Notes: a model not told the origin generated them from the sequence alone. DNA of 64,000 bases from Planctomycetaceae bacterium (GCA_019636285.1 JAHBXV010000010.1:62001-126000), one strand, 5' to 3'. Shown: positions 8,861 to 18,406, counted from the first letter of the stretch. Numbers and translations: made by a program.

Positions 8861-8960
8861 GGAAGGGTTCGCCGTTCGCGTTTTCACGTGTTGCACTCGC
8901 GAACCTATCCCCTGCTCCACTGGATCGTCGCTTTAGAAGTCCGACTGGAAGGCAATCACG

Positions 8961-10343
8961 ATGCTCAACATCACTGGTCCCGGATCGGCTCAGACCTGCG
9001 ATGGCGTGACCCGCCGCGATTTTCTGCAAGTTGGCTCACTGGGGGCGCTCGGGCTTTCGCTCGCCGACCTGCACCGCCTGGAAGCGGCTACCACAACGAC
9101 CGGTAAAACCGGGCGGAACGAGCGCTCGGTCATCATGATCTTCAACCTCGGGGCTCCCAGCCAGCTCGACACATTCGATCCCAAGCCCGATGCTGCCGCC
9201 GAAATTCGCGGACCATTCCAGGCCATTTCGACGGCGTCGAGCGACATTCAGCTCAGCGAGATTCTGCCGAAGCACGCCGAGGTCGCGAAACACTTCTCGG
9301 TGATTCGCAGTTGTTATCACTCCGCTCCCGCCGTGCATGACGCCGGCTGGCAGTTTTCGCAAACGGGGCGATTCTTCTCCGGTGGCATCAACACGCCGCA
9401 CGCGGGAGCCGTGGCCTCGTACCTGATGGGACGTCGCACCGACCTGCCGGCGTTCGCGGTGCTGCCCGAACTGATGGGAGCCGGTGGCGGCAACCTTCCC
9501 AACGGCCAGGCGGGCGGGTTCCTCGGAAAGGCCTACGATCCGTTCGTCCTGAACGCCGATCCGTCAAAGCCCGATTTCGTGGTTCCCGACTTGCTGCCCC
9601 CAAAGAACATTGGCGAAGCCCGCATCGATCGGCGGAAGCGGCTGCGCGAGACGGTCGACCAGACGTTGTCCAGCTTTGAGCGCAGCGAGGACGCCAAGCT
9701 GCTTGACGAAGGTTTCCAATCGGCATTCCGGCTGATTACCAGCCCGCAAGCCCGCGAGGCCTTCGATCTGACGAAAGAACCGCAGGCAGTCCGCGAGCGG
9801 TACGGCATGACGCGGTTCGGCCAATGCTGCCTGCTCGCCCGGCGGCTGATCGAATCGGGCGTGCGCTTCGTCACCATCAACACGTTCCTCACGGTCTTCA
9901 ATGAAGTGACCTGGGACATCCACGGGACGCTTCCCTTCACATCGATCGAAGGGATGAAGAACATCGTCGCGCCGATGTATGACCAAGCCTACTCGGCCCT
10001 GATCGAGGACTTGGTGCAGCGGGGTCTGCTCGACGACACGCTGGTCTGTAACGTGGCCGAGTTTGGCCGCACGCCGCGCGTCAATCCGGCTGGCGGACGG
10101 GACCACTGGCCGAACTGCTGGTCGACCTATCTCGCGGGAGGCGGCGTACAGGGTGGTCGCGTGATTGGCCGTAGCGACGCCATTGGCGGTTTCCCGGCCG
10201 AACGACCAACCACGCCGAACGAAGTCATCGCGACCATCTTCCATAGCCTGGGATTGAATATTGAAGACCACCTGCCCGGCCCGGCCGGCCGCCCTTTCCC
10301 GCTGGTTGACTTCGGAACGCGACCGGTGATGGAGCTGTTTTAG
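8961..10343 (+). CDS. DUF1501 family secreted protein
   Basis: The 460-residue product carries a twin-arginine style start (TRRDFLQVGSLGALGLSLAD) and the DUF1501 core, an alkaline-phosphatase/sulfatase-like fold (SVIMIFNLGAPSQLDTFDPK; LVCNVAEFGRTPRVN; GGRDHWPN). Planctomycetes encode dozens of these next to DUF1549/DUF1553 cytochrome-like proteins; their function is not established. The start follows GGAAGG at good spacing. The usual DUF1549/1553 partner lies 179 bases downstream in the same direction, so the two probably act together at the cell envelope. Confidence 0.92.
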   Translation: MLNITGPGSAQTCDGVTRRDFLQVGSLGALGLSLADLHRLEAATTTTGKTGRNERSVIMIFNLGAPSQLDTFDPKPDAAAEIRGPFQAISTASSDIQLSEILPKHAEVAKHFSVIRSCYHSAPAVHDAGWQFSQTGRFFSGGINTPHAGAVASYLMGRRTDLPAFAVLPELMGAGGGNLPNGQAGGFLGKAYDPFVLNADPSKPDFVVPDLLPPKNIGEARIDRRKRLRETVDQTLSSFERSEDAKLLDEGFQSAFRLITSPQAREAFDLTKEPQAVRERYGMTRFGQCCLLARRLIESGVRFVTINTFLTVFNEVTWDIHGTLPFTSIEGMKNIVAPMYDQAYSALIEDLVQRGLLDDTLVCNVAEFGRTPRVNPAGGRDHWPNCWSTYLAGGGVQGGRVIGRSDAIGGFPAERPTTPNEVIATIFHSLGLNIEDHLPGPAGRPFPLVDFGTRPVMELF

Positions 10344-10522
10344 GAGCGGAAAGCGGAGAGCGGAGAGCCAGAGAAGAAACGCCGCTTCGAGACTCGGCCC
10401 TCGATATACGCTGGGTGGACGGAGTTTGGCCAGAAGCTGCCTTCGTCGCGATCGCCAGAGTTATTCCTGCGCTGCTACTCAATCACCAGATACGCACCAC
10501 TGACTCACGGATTCATACCGTC

Positions 10523-12958
10523 ATGATTTCTCGAATCCTCCCGACTCTGTTCGCGAGTTTGCTGATCGCGGGCAGCGTCTCTGCCGAGATTGCGGTTTTC
10601 CCGGATACCGTCACGTTAACCGGTCCTGAGGCGGGGCAGCGATTGCTCGTCCAGCAGGTGGCGGATGGGCGCGTTGGTCGTCAGATTCGCGAAGGGGTCA
10701 CGCTGACGTCTTCCGATCCGGCAATTGTCGCGGTCGAGGGAGATCGGCTGAAACCGGTGGCGAATGGAACGGCGAAGATCACCGTGAACGCCGTTGGAGC
10801 GACGGCTTCGGTGGATGTCACAGTGAACGCCATGGATCAGCCGCACCTGTGGAGTTTCCGCAACCAGGTGCAGTCGGTTCTGTCGAAGACGGGCTGCAAC
10901 ATGGGAGCCTGCCACGGGGCGGCAGCCGGAAAGAACGGTTTCAAGCTCTCACTGCGAGGCTACGATCCCGAAGGAGACTTCTTCTGGCTGACCCGCCAGG
11001 CGCGTGGCCGCCGCATCGTGCCCCACGATCCCGGGCGAAGTCTTGTCCTCACGAAGCCGACCGGAGCGATCCCTCACCAGGGTGGTGTCCGCTTTAGCGA
11101 AGATTCTCTCGAATACCGCGTGATCGCTGAGTGGATCGCCCAGGGACAACAGGGGCCGTCCGCCAATGATCCGCGCGTGACTCGGCTGGAGATGCTTCCG
11201 CGACAAGTTCGGCTGACGAAGGGTGATGTGCAGCAATTCGTGGTGCTCGCTCATTTCACCGATGGTCACGTCGAAGATGTAACCCGCTGGGCCAAGTACA
11301 ACTCCACCAACTTCAGCGTCTGCGAGGTGGATGACGCCGGCAAGATCACCGTCACCGGAAGCGGTGAAGGCTCGGTCTCGGCCTGGTATCTCGCCCAGAA
11401 TGTCACCTCCACGGTGTCGGTTCCCTACACGCAGGAAGTCGACCCGGCGCTCTTCGCGAACGCCCCGAAAGCGAACATCATTGACGAACTGGTTCTCGAC
11501 AAACTCGCATCACTCAATACGCCCCCTTCGCCGCGTTGCAGCGATAGCGAATTCCTAAGGCGATCAACGCTCGACACGTTGGGCCTGTTGCCCACCGTGG
11601 AGGAAACGCGTGCCTTTCTGGCCGATCCCGATCCGCAGAAACGCATGAAGTGGATCGACTCGCTCCTCACGCGGCCCGAGTTTGTCGACTACTGGGCTTA
11701 TCAATGGTCGGACCTGCTGCTCGTTTCGGGCGAACGGCTGCGCCCGCAGGCGGTGAAATCGTACTACGACTGGATTCGGCAGGAAGTCGCCGCGAATACG
11801 CCTTGGAATCAACTTGTCCGCAAAGTGGTGACTGCTTCGGGAAGCACCTTCGAGAACGGCGCGGCGAACTTCTATGCCCTGCACCAGGATCCACAGGACA
11901 TGGCCGAGACCGTCTCGATGGCGTTCCTCGGCATGTCGATCAACTGCGCCCGCTGCCACGATCATCCGCTCGAGAAATGGACCAACGACGATTACTACGG
12001 CATGGCGAGCCTCTTCGCGCGGGTCCGCGGCAAGGGATGGGGGGGCGACTTCCGCGGCGGTGACGGCAACCGCACGATCTATGTCGCCAGCAATGGCGAA
12101 CTGATTCAACCGCGAACGGGGAAGCCTCAGCCCCCCCGGCCGCTCGACGGCATCGAACTGTCATTTGATGATTCGCGCGATCGTCGTGAAGCCCTCGCCG
12201 ACTGGCTGACCGCCCCGGAAAATCCCTACTTTACGCGAGCGATCGTCAACCGTATCTGGGCGAACTTTCTCGGAGTCGGCATTGTCGAGCAGGTGGACGA
12301 CCTCCGACTGACGAATCCGCCGAGCAACCCCCAACTGATGGAGGCCCTTGCCGCCGATCTGGTGCGGAACGGTTACGACCTCAAGTCGCTGATGCGGCTG
12401 ATCCTGCAATCCGAAGCGTACCAGCGTTCGCAGGAAGTCCTCCCCACCAATTCGGCCGACGAGAGATTTTATGCACGCTACTATCCGCGCCGTCTGTCAG
12501 CCGAAGTGCTGCTCGACGCGGCGTCGCAGGTGACAGGAGTTGCGAGCGGGTTCAAGGATCAGCCGGCGGGAACACGCGCGATTCAACTGGCCGACGCGAG
12601 CATCGATTCGTATTTCCTCGACACGTTCGGCCGACCGGAACGTGTCCTCACGTGTACGTGTGAACGAGCCGACGAGCCGAGCATGACGCAGGTGCTGCAC
12701 CTGACGAACGGCAAGACGTTGCAGGAAAAGCTGGAATCAACGGATGGGGCGCTCACCAAATTGCTCGACGCGAAAACGCCCGACGCTGAGATTGTCGATC
12801 ATCTCTACCTCTCGGCACTGACTCGCTATCCCACCGACGACGAACGCCAGCGCGTCTTGCAGCTTGTCGCGGAAACGCCGGATTCCGAACGTCGTCTGGC
12901 GTGGGAAGACCTCTATTGGAGCGTGCTGACATCGCGCGAGTTTTTGTTCCAGCATTAG
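10523..12958 (+). CDS. Big2 / CxxxCH motif / DUF1549 / DUF1553 secreted protein
   Basis: From the ATG at 10523 (signal peptide ISRILPTLFASLLIAGSVSA) the protein has 811 residues. Order of parts: an immunoglobulin-like Big2 domain (about 25-105, ADGRVGRQIREGVTLTSSDP), a Cys-rich CNMGACHGAAAGKNGF segment (Cys125 and Cys130-His131, C-x4-CH, resembling the planctomycete cytochrome region), DUF1549 (with INCARCHDHPLEKW, a true C-x2-C-H motif, near residue 475) and DUF1553 to the end. These proteins partner DUF1501 proteins. Haem binding is plausible from CxxCH but not proven. Confidence 0.9.
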   Translation: MISRILPTLFASLLIAGSVSAEIAVFPDTVTLTGPEAGQRLLVQQVADGRVGRQIREGVTLTSSDPAIVAVEGDRLKPVANGTAKITVNAVGATASVDVTVNAMDQPHLWSFRNQVQSVLSKTGCNMGACHGAAAGKNGFKLSLRGYDPEGDFFWLTRQARGRRIVPHDPGRSLVLTKPTGAIPHQGGVRFSEDSLEYRVIAEWIAQGQQGPSANDPRVTRLEMLPRQVRLTKGDVQQFVVLAHFTDGHVEDVTRWAKYNSTNFSVCEVDDAGKITVTGSGEGSVSAWYLAQNVTSTVSVPYTQEVDPALFANAPKANIIDELVLDKLASLNTPPSPRCSDSEFLRRSTLDTLGLLPTVEETRAFLADPDPQKRMKWIDSLLTRPEFVDYWAYQWSDLLLVSGERLRPQAVKSYYDWIRQEVAANTPWNQLVRKVVTASGSTFENGAANFYALHQDPQDMAETVSMAFLGMSINCARCHDHPLEKWTNDDYYGMASLFARVRGKGWGGDFRGGDGNRTIYVASNGELIQPRTGKPQPPRPLDGIELSFDDSRDRREALADWLTAPENPYFTRAIVNRIWANFLGVGIVEQVDDLRLTNPPSNPQLMEALAADLVRNGYDLKSLMRLILQSEAYQRSQEVLPTNSADERFYARYYPRRLSAEVLLDAASQVTGVASGFKDQPAGTRAIQLADASIDSYFLDTFGRPERVLTCTCERADEPSMTQVLHLTNGKTLQEKLESTDGALTKLLDAKTPDAEIVDHLYLSALTRYPTDDERQRVLQLVAETPDSERRLAWEDLYWSVLTSREFLFQH

Positions 12959-12988
12959 TGCTTTATCAATGTTACAGATTCGAGTGGG

Positions 12989-13058
12989 TGCCACTGGCTC
13001 TGCCAGTGCATCTTGTTGCGGTTAATCCATTTAAGGCACACTGGCAGAGCCAGTGGCA
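12989..13058. repeat. Palindromic repeat pair, CACTGGC family (copy 1)
   Basis: Two 20-base arms (12989-13008 and 13039-13058) are perfect reverse complements around a 30-base centre. Each arm is itself a hairpin: CACTGGC-TCT-GCCAGTG at 12992-13008 and CACTGGC-AGA-GCCAGTG at 13039-13055. The same unit recurs near 43757 and 47017. It lies between a DUF1553 gene and a Uma2 gene; it could act as a terminator or be a mobile non-coding repeat. Confidence 0.9.
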
Positions 13059-13131
13059 CACGAACATCAAACCGTGACAAAGCACGAGTCGAACTGTCGG
13101 CGACCTGGGTTTTGGGAGAAGGATGACAGCC

Positions 13132-13758
13132 ATGTCGAACACGATTACCCCGGTGGCTCCCACGCTGCGCCCCCCGGCGTCGATCCCCGACTTCCCGGTC
13201 TGGCGGATGTCGGTCTACGACTATCAGCGCATGATCGAGGAAGGAATTCTGACGGACGAGGATGAGGTCGAGTTGCTCGAAGGCTGCCTGGTTGCCCAAA
13301 TGCCAAAAAATCCCGCACATCGTATTGCCCTCACCTCACTGCGCGACTTCCTGTTCAGCAAGCTGCCCAAAGGATGGCATCTGGAAGTTCAGGAAGCAAT
13401 TACCCTCGACGACAGTGAACCCGAACCCGATCTGGCGGTCATCCGAGGATCGGCCCGTGACTATCCCGACCGCCATCCCGGACCGGCGGACATCGCCCTG
13501 GTCGTGGAAGTCGCCAACACCACGCTCAAGACAGACCGCCAGCTCAAGCAGCGCGTCTATGCCCGCAATGGTCTGGCTGAGTACTGGATCGTGAATCTGG
13601 TCGATCGGCAGATTGAAGTCTATACACGGCCGACGACCGACGACACGGCCGTGGCCACTTATCAAGATCGGAAAGACTATCGGGCAACCGATGAATTGCC
13701 CCTTCGAATCGATGGCGTCGACCTGGGCTCGATTCCAGTCGCTTCGATTCTGCCCTGA
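13132..13758 (+). CDS. Uma2 family protein (putative restriction endonuclease-like fold)
   Basis: The 208-residue product has the Uma2 (DUF820) pattern: MSVYDYQRMIEEGILTDEDE, VELLEGCLV, EPEPDLAVIRG, IALVVEVANTTLKTDR and LAEYWIVNL. The Asp and Glu-x-x-x in PDLAVI and VVEVA match the PD-(D/E)XK-like site of this family. Uma2 genes are strongly expanded in planctomycetes and cyanobacteria; function is unknown. The ATG at 13132 has AGAAGG nine bases before it, better than the ATG at 13123. It follows the CACTGGC palindrome closely. Confidence 0.88.
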   Translation: MSNTITPVAPTLRPPASIPDFPVWRMSVYDYQRMIEEGILTDEDEVELLEGCLVAQMPKNPAHRIALTSLRDFLFSKLPKGWHLEVQEAITLDDSEPEPDLAVIRGSARDYPDRHPGPADIALVVEVANTTLKTDRQLKQRVYARNGLAEYWIVNLVDRQIEVYTRPTTDDTAVATYQDRKDYRATDELPLRIDGVDLGSIPVASILP

Positions 13759-13779
13759 TTGTCCGAATCTGCGTGTCGT

Positions 13780-13857
13780 ACCGTCAAAACCCTCTGGACG
13801 TCCAAAATGTTCCTGAATTTTTGGAGGTTTCCGAGCCGCCAACCGGGTTTTGACGGT
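13780..13857. repeat. Nested inverted repeat before the cytochrome/WD40 gene
   Basis: ACCGTCAAAACCC at 13780-13792 is the perfect complement of GGGTTTTGACGGT at 13845-13857, and between them TCCAAAA (13801-13807) pairs with TTTTGGA (13819-13825). The structure lies between the Uma2 stop and the ATG at 13888, so it would form in the leader of the next gene or act as a terminator of Uma2. Confidence 0.75.
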
Positions 13858-13887
13858 GTCTCTTCTCCTTCCGCTGAGTTGCCTGCT

Positions 13888-16662
13888 ATGAAATTGCTCT
13901 CCAGTCTCTGCTGCTCGCTGGTCGTGTTGGCCGGTTCGAGCCTGTTCGCGGAAGAGGCTCCCGACTTCGGTCGCGATGTGATGCCCCTGTTGCGGAAGTA
14001 CTGCAACGGCTGCCACAACGCGATGGAAGCCGAGAGCGAATTGATTCTGGAAGACTTCGCAGGGGTCATGAAAGGGGGCACCAATGGGGCCACGCTGGTC
14101 TCCGGCAAGGCCGACAGCAGCCTCTTGTGGAAAGTGGTCAGCGGGCAAGCCGAGCCGAAGATGCCCCCCGACACGCATGCTCAGCCAACGGCCGAAGAAC
14201 TCGCGATTCTCAAGCGGTGGATCGACGGCGGCGCGAAGCCCCCAAAAGATGGGCCGCTGGTGATGTCGCTGGTGACACCCAAGATCGAACTGACGGCTCC
14301 CGTCCGGCAACCGATCACGTCGATCGCGGCTTCTCCCGATGGCAAGTGGCTCGCTGTCGCTCGGCCTCAGCAGGTCGAGATTCGCTCTCCCGATGGGACT
14401 CGCATCGTCCAGACGCTCGACGGCCATACCGGGGCCATCAGCGATCTGTCGTTCTCCGCCGATGGCAACACGCTCGTAGTCGCGGCTGGCGAAACAGGCC
14501 TGTTCGGCGAGGCCACGTTGTGGAAGACCGAAGACTGGTCGCGGCGGACTGTTATCAAGGGGCACAGAGACACTCTCTATTCCGCGCGTTTGAATCCCGC
14601 TGGGGATCTGCTGGCGACTGCCAGCTACGATCGCACGGTCCGGCTGTGGGACGTTGCGACGGGCACCGAACAGCGGTTGCTCGCCGGTCACAACGACGCC
14701 GTTTATGGGCTCGCCTTCGATCCTGCTGGTCGCATCCTGGCGTCTGCTTCGGGAGATCGGACCGTTAAGCTGTGGGACGTGACCACCGGCGAACGCTTGG
14801 AAACCTTCTCGCAGCCGTCTAAAGAGCAGTACACGGTCGTGGCCAGTCCCGATGGTCGGCTGTTCGCCGGCGGCGGAGCCGACAATCGCATTCGGGTTTG
14901 GGAAGTGAGCCCGACCGCGAAAGAAGGGACGAACCCCATTCACTATGCGCGATTCGCGCACGAGGGTCCGATCCTGAAGCTGGCCTTTTCACCCGATGGC
15001 CGTCTGCTGGCATCTTCTTCCGAAGATCGCCTGATCAAGATCTGGGAGACCCAGTCTTACACGCAGGTCGCGGTTCTTCCTCGGCTGGACGACTGGGCAC
15101 CGGCGCTCGCCTTCTCGGCTGACAATCGCGCGCTCTGGTATGGCCGGATGAACGGCGAACTGGCTCAACAGGCGGTCGATCCCGCGTGGGCCGAGCGTCC
15201 CGCAGAGCTGGTGAAACTGTCGACGGTTCCCCCGTCGTTCAACTCGCAAACTGAGGCCCCAATCGAGCCGGAAGTCGTCGAGGCCGAACCGAATGACACC
15301 GTCAATCAGCCGCAGCCGTTGTCGCTGCCAGGCAGTGTGAGAGGCGCGTTCCAGAAAGCGGGCGACGCGGATCTTTATCGCATCATCGCGAAGAAGGGCG
15401 ATACCTGGATTCTGGAGACCGATGCGGCCCGGTCGAAGTCGAAAGCCGACACGCGGATTGATGTCCTTTGGTCGAATGGCGAGCCGGTGCAGCGGGCGAT
15501 TTTGCAGGCGGTTCGCGATTCGTGGATCAATTTCCGGCCGATCGATTCTTCGCAGCTCCAGGTCCGAGTCGAGTTCTGGGAAGAAATGGACCTTAACCAG
15601 TTCCTGTATATGAATGGCGAAATCGGCAAGTTCTTCCAGGCGCCGCGGGGCCCTGACTCGGGCTACGACTTTTACCAGAACGACGGCAAGCGACGGACCT
15701 ATTTCGACACGACGGCCGCCGCCCAGGCCCGCGATCAGCCGATCTATATCGTCGAGGCCTATCCGCCTGGTTCGCCGATCGTCGAGAACGGCCTGCCGGT
15801 GTTCCCGCTGTACTTCCAGAACGATGACGACGGCGAACGCGAACTTGGTTCCGACTCGCGGCTGACGTTTACCGCGCCGGAAGATGGCGAGTACCTGGTG
15901 CGCGTGGTCGACAGCCGTGGTTTTGGCGGTGAAGACTTCGGCTATCTCCTGACTGTCCGCCCGCCGAAGCCCGATTTCTCGGTCGCCATCCGCACGATGA
16001 ACCCCAAGGTTCCGGCCGGCAGCGGACAGCGTCTGAAGTTCAAGGTCGACCGCATCGACAACTTCGATGATGCGATCACGTTATCGATCGACAACCTGCC
16101 CCCCGGCTTTCACACCGCCAATCCGGTGGTTGTCGAGGCGGGACATCTCGAAGCGACCAGCCTGCTCCTCGCCGATGCCGACGCCCCGGCTCCGACCAAG
16201 GAACAGTGGGAGGCAGTCCGCGTGACGGCAACCGCGGCCGTGAATGGTCAACCCGTTGAAAAGTCCGTCGGCAACCTCGGTGAGATCCAACGGATCGACG
16301 CCCCCAAGATCCGCGTCTTTCTGGAACCCGACTCCGGAACGCCGCTGGCCGATGATGGCAGCTTTGTCATCACGCCGGGTACAACGATCACCGCCAACAT
16401 CCGCGTCGAGCGCAACGGCTACGACGGCGACATTCGCTTCGACGTCGATGGCCTGCCACACGGAGTCATCGTCGATAACATCGGTCTGTCGGGCGTGTTG
16501 GTGCGGAAGGACGAGAACGAACGCCAGGTCTTCCTGACCGCCCGCCCCTGGGTGCCGGAAACCAGCGTCTGGATTGACGCCGTCTCGGCACAGGAAGGAG
16601 CACAGACCACCCCGCCCGTGCGCCTCACCGTCCGCCGTCCGACATCCGTCGCGAAAAATTGA
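13888..16662 (+). CDS. Secreted cytochrome-like / WD40 / PPC-domain protein
   Basis: From the ATG at 13888 the protein has 924 residues and a signal peptide (LLSSLCCSLVVLAGSSLFA). Next comes a planctomycete cytochrome c-like domain with CNGCHN (Cys39, Cys42, His43), then WD40 repeats over roughly residues 105-445 (for example RTVRLWDVATG, RTVKLWDVTTG, RLIKIWETQS), then a pre-peptidase C-like beta domain (EPNDTVNQPQPLSLPGSVRG) and a final Ig-like region. It is probably an envelope protein with one haem; partner and substrate unknown. A clear terminator follows. An in-frame extension to 13759 covers only the inverted repeat. Confidence 0.88.
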   Translation: MKLLSSLCCSLVVLAGSSLFAEEAPDFGRDVMPLLRKYCNGCHNAMEAESELILEDFAGVMKGGTNGATLVSGKADSSLLWKVVSGQAEPKMPPDTHAQPTAEELAILKRWIDGGAKPPKDGPLVMSLVTPKIELTAPVRQPITSIAASPDGKWLAVARPQQVEIRSPDGTRIVQTLDGHTGAISDLSFSADGNTLVVAAGETGLFGEATLWKTEDWSRRTVIKGHRDTLYSARLNPAGDLLATASYDRTVRLWDVATGTEQRLLAGHNDAVYGLAFDPAGRILASASGDRTVKLWDVTTGERLETFSQPSKEQYTVVASPDGRLFAGGGADNRIRVWEVSPTAKEGTNPIHYARFAHEGPILKLAFSPDGRLLASSSEDRLIKIWETQSYTQVAVLPRLDDWAPALAFSADNRALWYGRMNGELAQQAVDPAWAERPAELVKLSTVPPSFNSQTEAPIEPEVVEAEPNDTVNQPQPLSLPGSVRGAFQKAGDADLYRIIAKKGDTWILETDAARSKSKADTRIDVLWSNGEPVQRAILQAVRDSWINFRPIDSSQLQVRVEFWEEMDLNQFLYMNGEIGKFFQAPRGPDSGYDFYQNDGKRRTYFDTTAAAQARDQPIYIVEAYPPGSPIVENGLPVFPLYFQNDDDGERELGSDSRLTFTAPEDGEYLVRVVDSRGFGGEDFGYLLTVRPPKPDFSVAIRTMNPKVPAGSGQRLKFKVDRIDNFDDAITLSIDNLPPGFHTANPVVVEAGHLEATSLLLADADAPAPTKEQWEAVRVTATAAVNGQPVEKSVGNLGEIQRIDAPKIRVFLEPDSGTPLADDGSFVITPGTTITANIRVERNGYDGDIRFDVDGLPHGVIVDNIGLSGVLVRKDENERQVFLTARPWVPETSVWIDAVSAQEGAQTTPPVRLTVRRPTSVAKN

Positions 16663-16674
16663 CATCGCCCCCAT

Positions 16675-16709
16675 AGCCCCCCACGAGCCGTAGGGGGCTC
16701 TTTTCTTTC
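16675..16709 (+). terminator. Rho-independent terminator after the cytochrome/WD40 gene
   Basis: AGCCCCC (16675-16681) pairs with GGGGGCT (16693-16699), followed by CTTTTCTTTC. Confidence 0.8.
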
Positions 16710-16734
16710 ATGGTCCCCATCACGGAGAACGGCG

Positions 16735-17184
16735 ATGCCCCTCGACATCCAAGAGTCGCCGATCCGATTCCGCCTTCACGGCCGTTCGGGCATCGTCACC
16801 GATCAGCGTTACGCCGAGGTCGGCATGCGCCTCATGAACGAGATGTGGCAGATCGTCAAAACCGCGAACATTTCCAACCAAGGAATCAACCACTGGGTCT
16901 ATCTGCCGCAGGGCCGAATGTTCACCGGCGTTGAACTCGCCCCCGGCGCAACGGCTCCCGACGGTCTTGAATCGCTGGAGTTCCAACTCGATCGCTACGT
17001 GAAGCACCTCCACATCGGCCCATACCACGCCCTGCCCCAAGTCTGGGAGCGTCTGACCGCCGAACTGGCGGCCAGCAGCGAAACCATGACGCTGCCTTCG
17101 CTGGAGGTGTATGGACACCACTGCGAAGAAGAGGCGAAGCAGGAGACGACGGTGTTGATTGGGTTGGGGGCGCGGCATGCCTAG
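16735..17184 (+). CDS. GyrI-like / effector-binding domain protein
   Basis: The 149-residue protein consists of a single small-molecule binding domain of the GyrI/AraC effector-binding type (QGINHWVYLPQGRMFTGVEL, then HIGPYHALPQVWERL and LEVYGHHCE, the usual near-C-terminal Glu/His region). There is no DNA-binding part, so it is a stand-alone ligand-binding or hydrolase-like member. Its 3' end overlaps the start of the next gene by 8 bases. Confidence 0.72.
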   Translation: MPLDIQESPIRFRLHGRSGIVTDQRYAEVGMRLMNEMWQIVKTANISNQGINHWVYLPQGRMFTGVELAPGATAPDGLESLEFQLDRYVKHLHIGPYHALPQVWERLTAELAASSETMTLPSLEVYGHHCEEEAKQETTVLIGLGARHA

Positions 17185-18406
17185 GAAAAAGAGCACAAGC
17201 CCACTGCCAAAACATGCCGCCGAGACGAGTCTCATTGAGGAACTCAAGGATCTATTCGGCCAGAGAGGAGGAGATAAACTCCCAGGAAATGTCGGCAAGT
17301 CGCGGAGTGTTGTTCAAGTTTGCCGCGAACTAATGCACAACATTTCGCCCGACCTTGTCGAGTATTTTTTGGAGTGGGACAGTCGGCAAGACGGACCAGA
17401 GCCTCTGAAATTCGACAACAGGCCGCTTGAAACTGAAATCAGATTGGTACGTATCGGTCAATGGGAAGGCGCTTGGGCGTTGGCTCGCCTGCATCATCAA
17501 GTACTGCTGCAACGAGAAGTTGAAATAAAAGATCGCCAGCACAAAGGCCACCCGCTGTGTAGCTTGGCGCTCGTCGCACGTGAGATTGGCTCCCCTTCAC
17601 TCACGAGGACATTTGCCACTCTCTCCAGTGCCGGCGACCTTTACTGGTGTCACAAAGACGGCATGCAATGGCTAATAGATGGCGGATACGGGCCAACCAT
17701 GCTGGAACAGTTCGAGTCACGGGGCGATCACGACGCATGGCGGAAATTGGTTCACGATCGTCTTAAATCTGGAAAGAATTCGAACACTGCTTATTACCTC
17801 GAAGCCACGCTGGCTCTTCGCTGGTTTGGAGGCACGCTCTTTCAACATGTCTGGAATTGCGCGAAAATTAAAGACGCGGGAAAGACTTTTGTAGACGTTC
17901 TCTTGGAGGGTGGTGCCACCCGTAAAAAATCGACCGTGAAAGGAACCCGCTTTGAAGCTGCGGCGGGGATTGCCCTTTCAATGACTCCCGGCTTTGGAGT
18001 TGACTCGGCCCGCAAAACGTCTGATGAGCAAGTCGACTTAGTCGTGCGTTACCAGCCCGATCAACTCTGCCGACTTCGCCTCGACGGTTCGACTGGACTG
18101 GTGGAGTGTAAGTCTTCGGTAGGCAAGGTCTCTGGGGCCGAACTGCGAGACTTCGGCGCGAAGTGCCTGTTTCATCGTGTCAAGTTTGGGATTCTTGTGA
18201 CCCGCACCGGCGTGACTGGGAAGGGTTCATTGTTCGATGATCCCCACCATGCGGAACTCGTTCGTCGACGATTTTTCGTCGATGGACTTACGCTGCTTGT
18301 CGTGTCCGCTGACGATTTGAAGAGCACGTTTGGCGAATTACGAGGATTGCAGTCTGTCCTGGCGGAAGATCATGACTTGCTGGTATTTGGCGATCGAGCT
18401 AAATGA
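17177..18406 (+). CDS. Protein with C-terminal PD-(D/E)XK nuclease-like domain
   Basis: The 409-residue product (ATG at 17177, overlapping the previous stop) has an N-terminal two-thirds I do not recognise and a C-terminal restriction-endonuclease-like core: GTRFEAAAGIAL with Glu260, then DEQVDLVVRYQP with Asp287, then GLVECKSSVGKVSG with Glu310 and Lys312, and FGILVTRTG as the following strand. This is the Mrr-like E...D...ExK pattern. The gene is visibly more AT-rich than its neighbours and has no methylase partner, consistent with transfer and with a defence or repair role. Nuclease activity and target are inferred. Confidence 0.72.
   Translation: MPRKKSTSPLPKHAAETSLIEELKDLFGQRGGDKLPGNVGKSRSVVQVCRELMHNISPDLVEYFLEWDSRQDGPEPLKFDNRPLETEIRLVRIGQWEGAWALARLHHQVLLQREVEIKDRQHKGHPLCSLALVAREIGSPSLTRTFATLSSAGDLYWCHKDGMQWLIDGGYGPTMLEQFESRGDHDAWRKLVHDRLKSGKNSNTAYYLEATLALRWFGGTLFQHVWNCAKIKDAGKTFVDVLLEGGATRKKSTVKGTRFEAAAGIALSMTPGFGVDSARKTSDEQVDLVVRYQPDQLCRLRLDGSTGLVECKSSVGKVSGAELRDFGAKCLFHRVKFGILVTRTGVTGKGSLFDDPHHAELVRRRFFVDGLTLLVVSADDLKSTFGELRGLQSVLAEDHDLLVFGDRAK

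Noticed and set aside
10344-10372. Short tandem repeat (GCGGARAGC type) after the DUF1501 gene
   Set aside because: Only about three imperfect units; too short to call a repeat array.
13336-14961. 541-residue minus-strand ORF
   Set aside because: Covers Uma2 and the cytochrome/WD40 gene, both with recognised domains.
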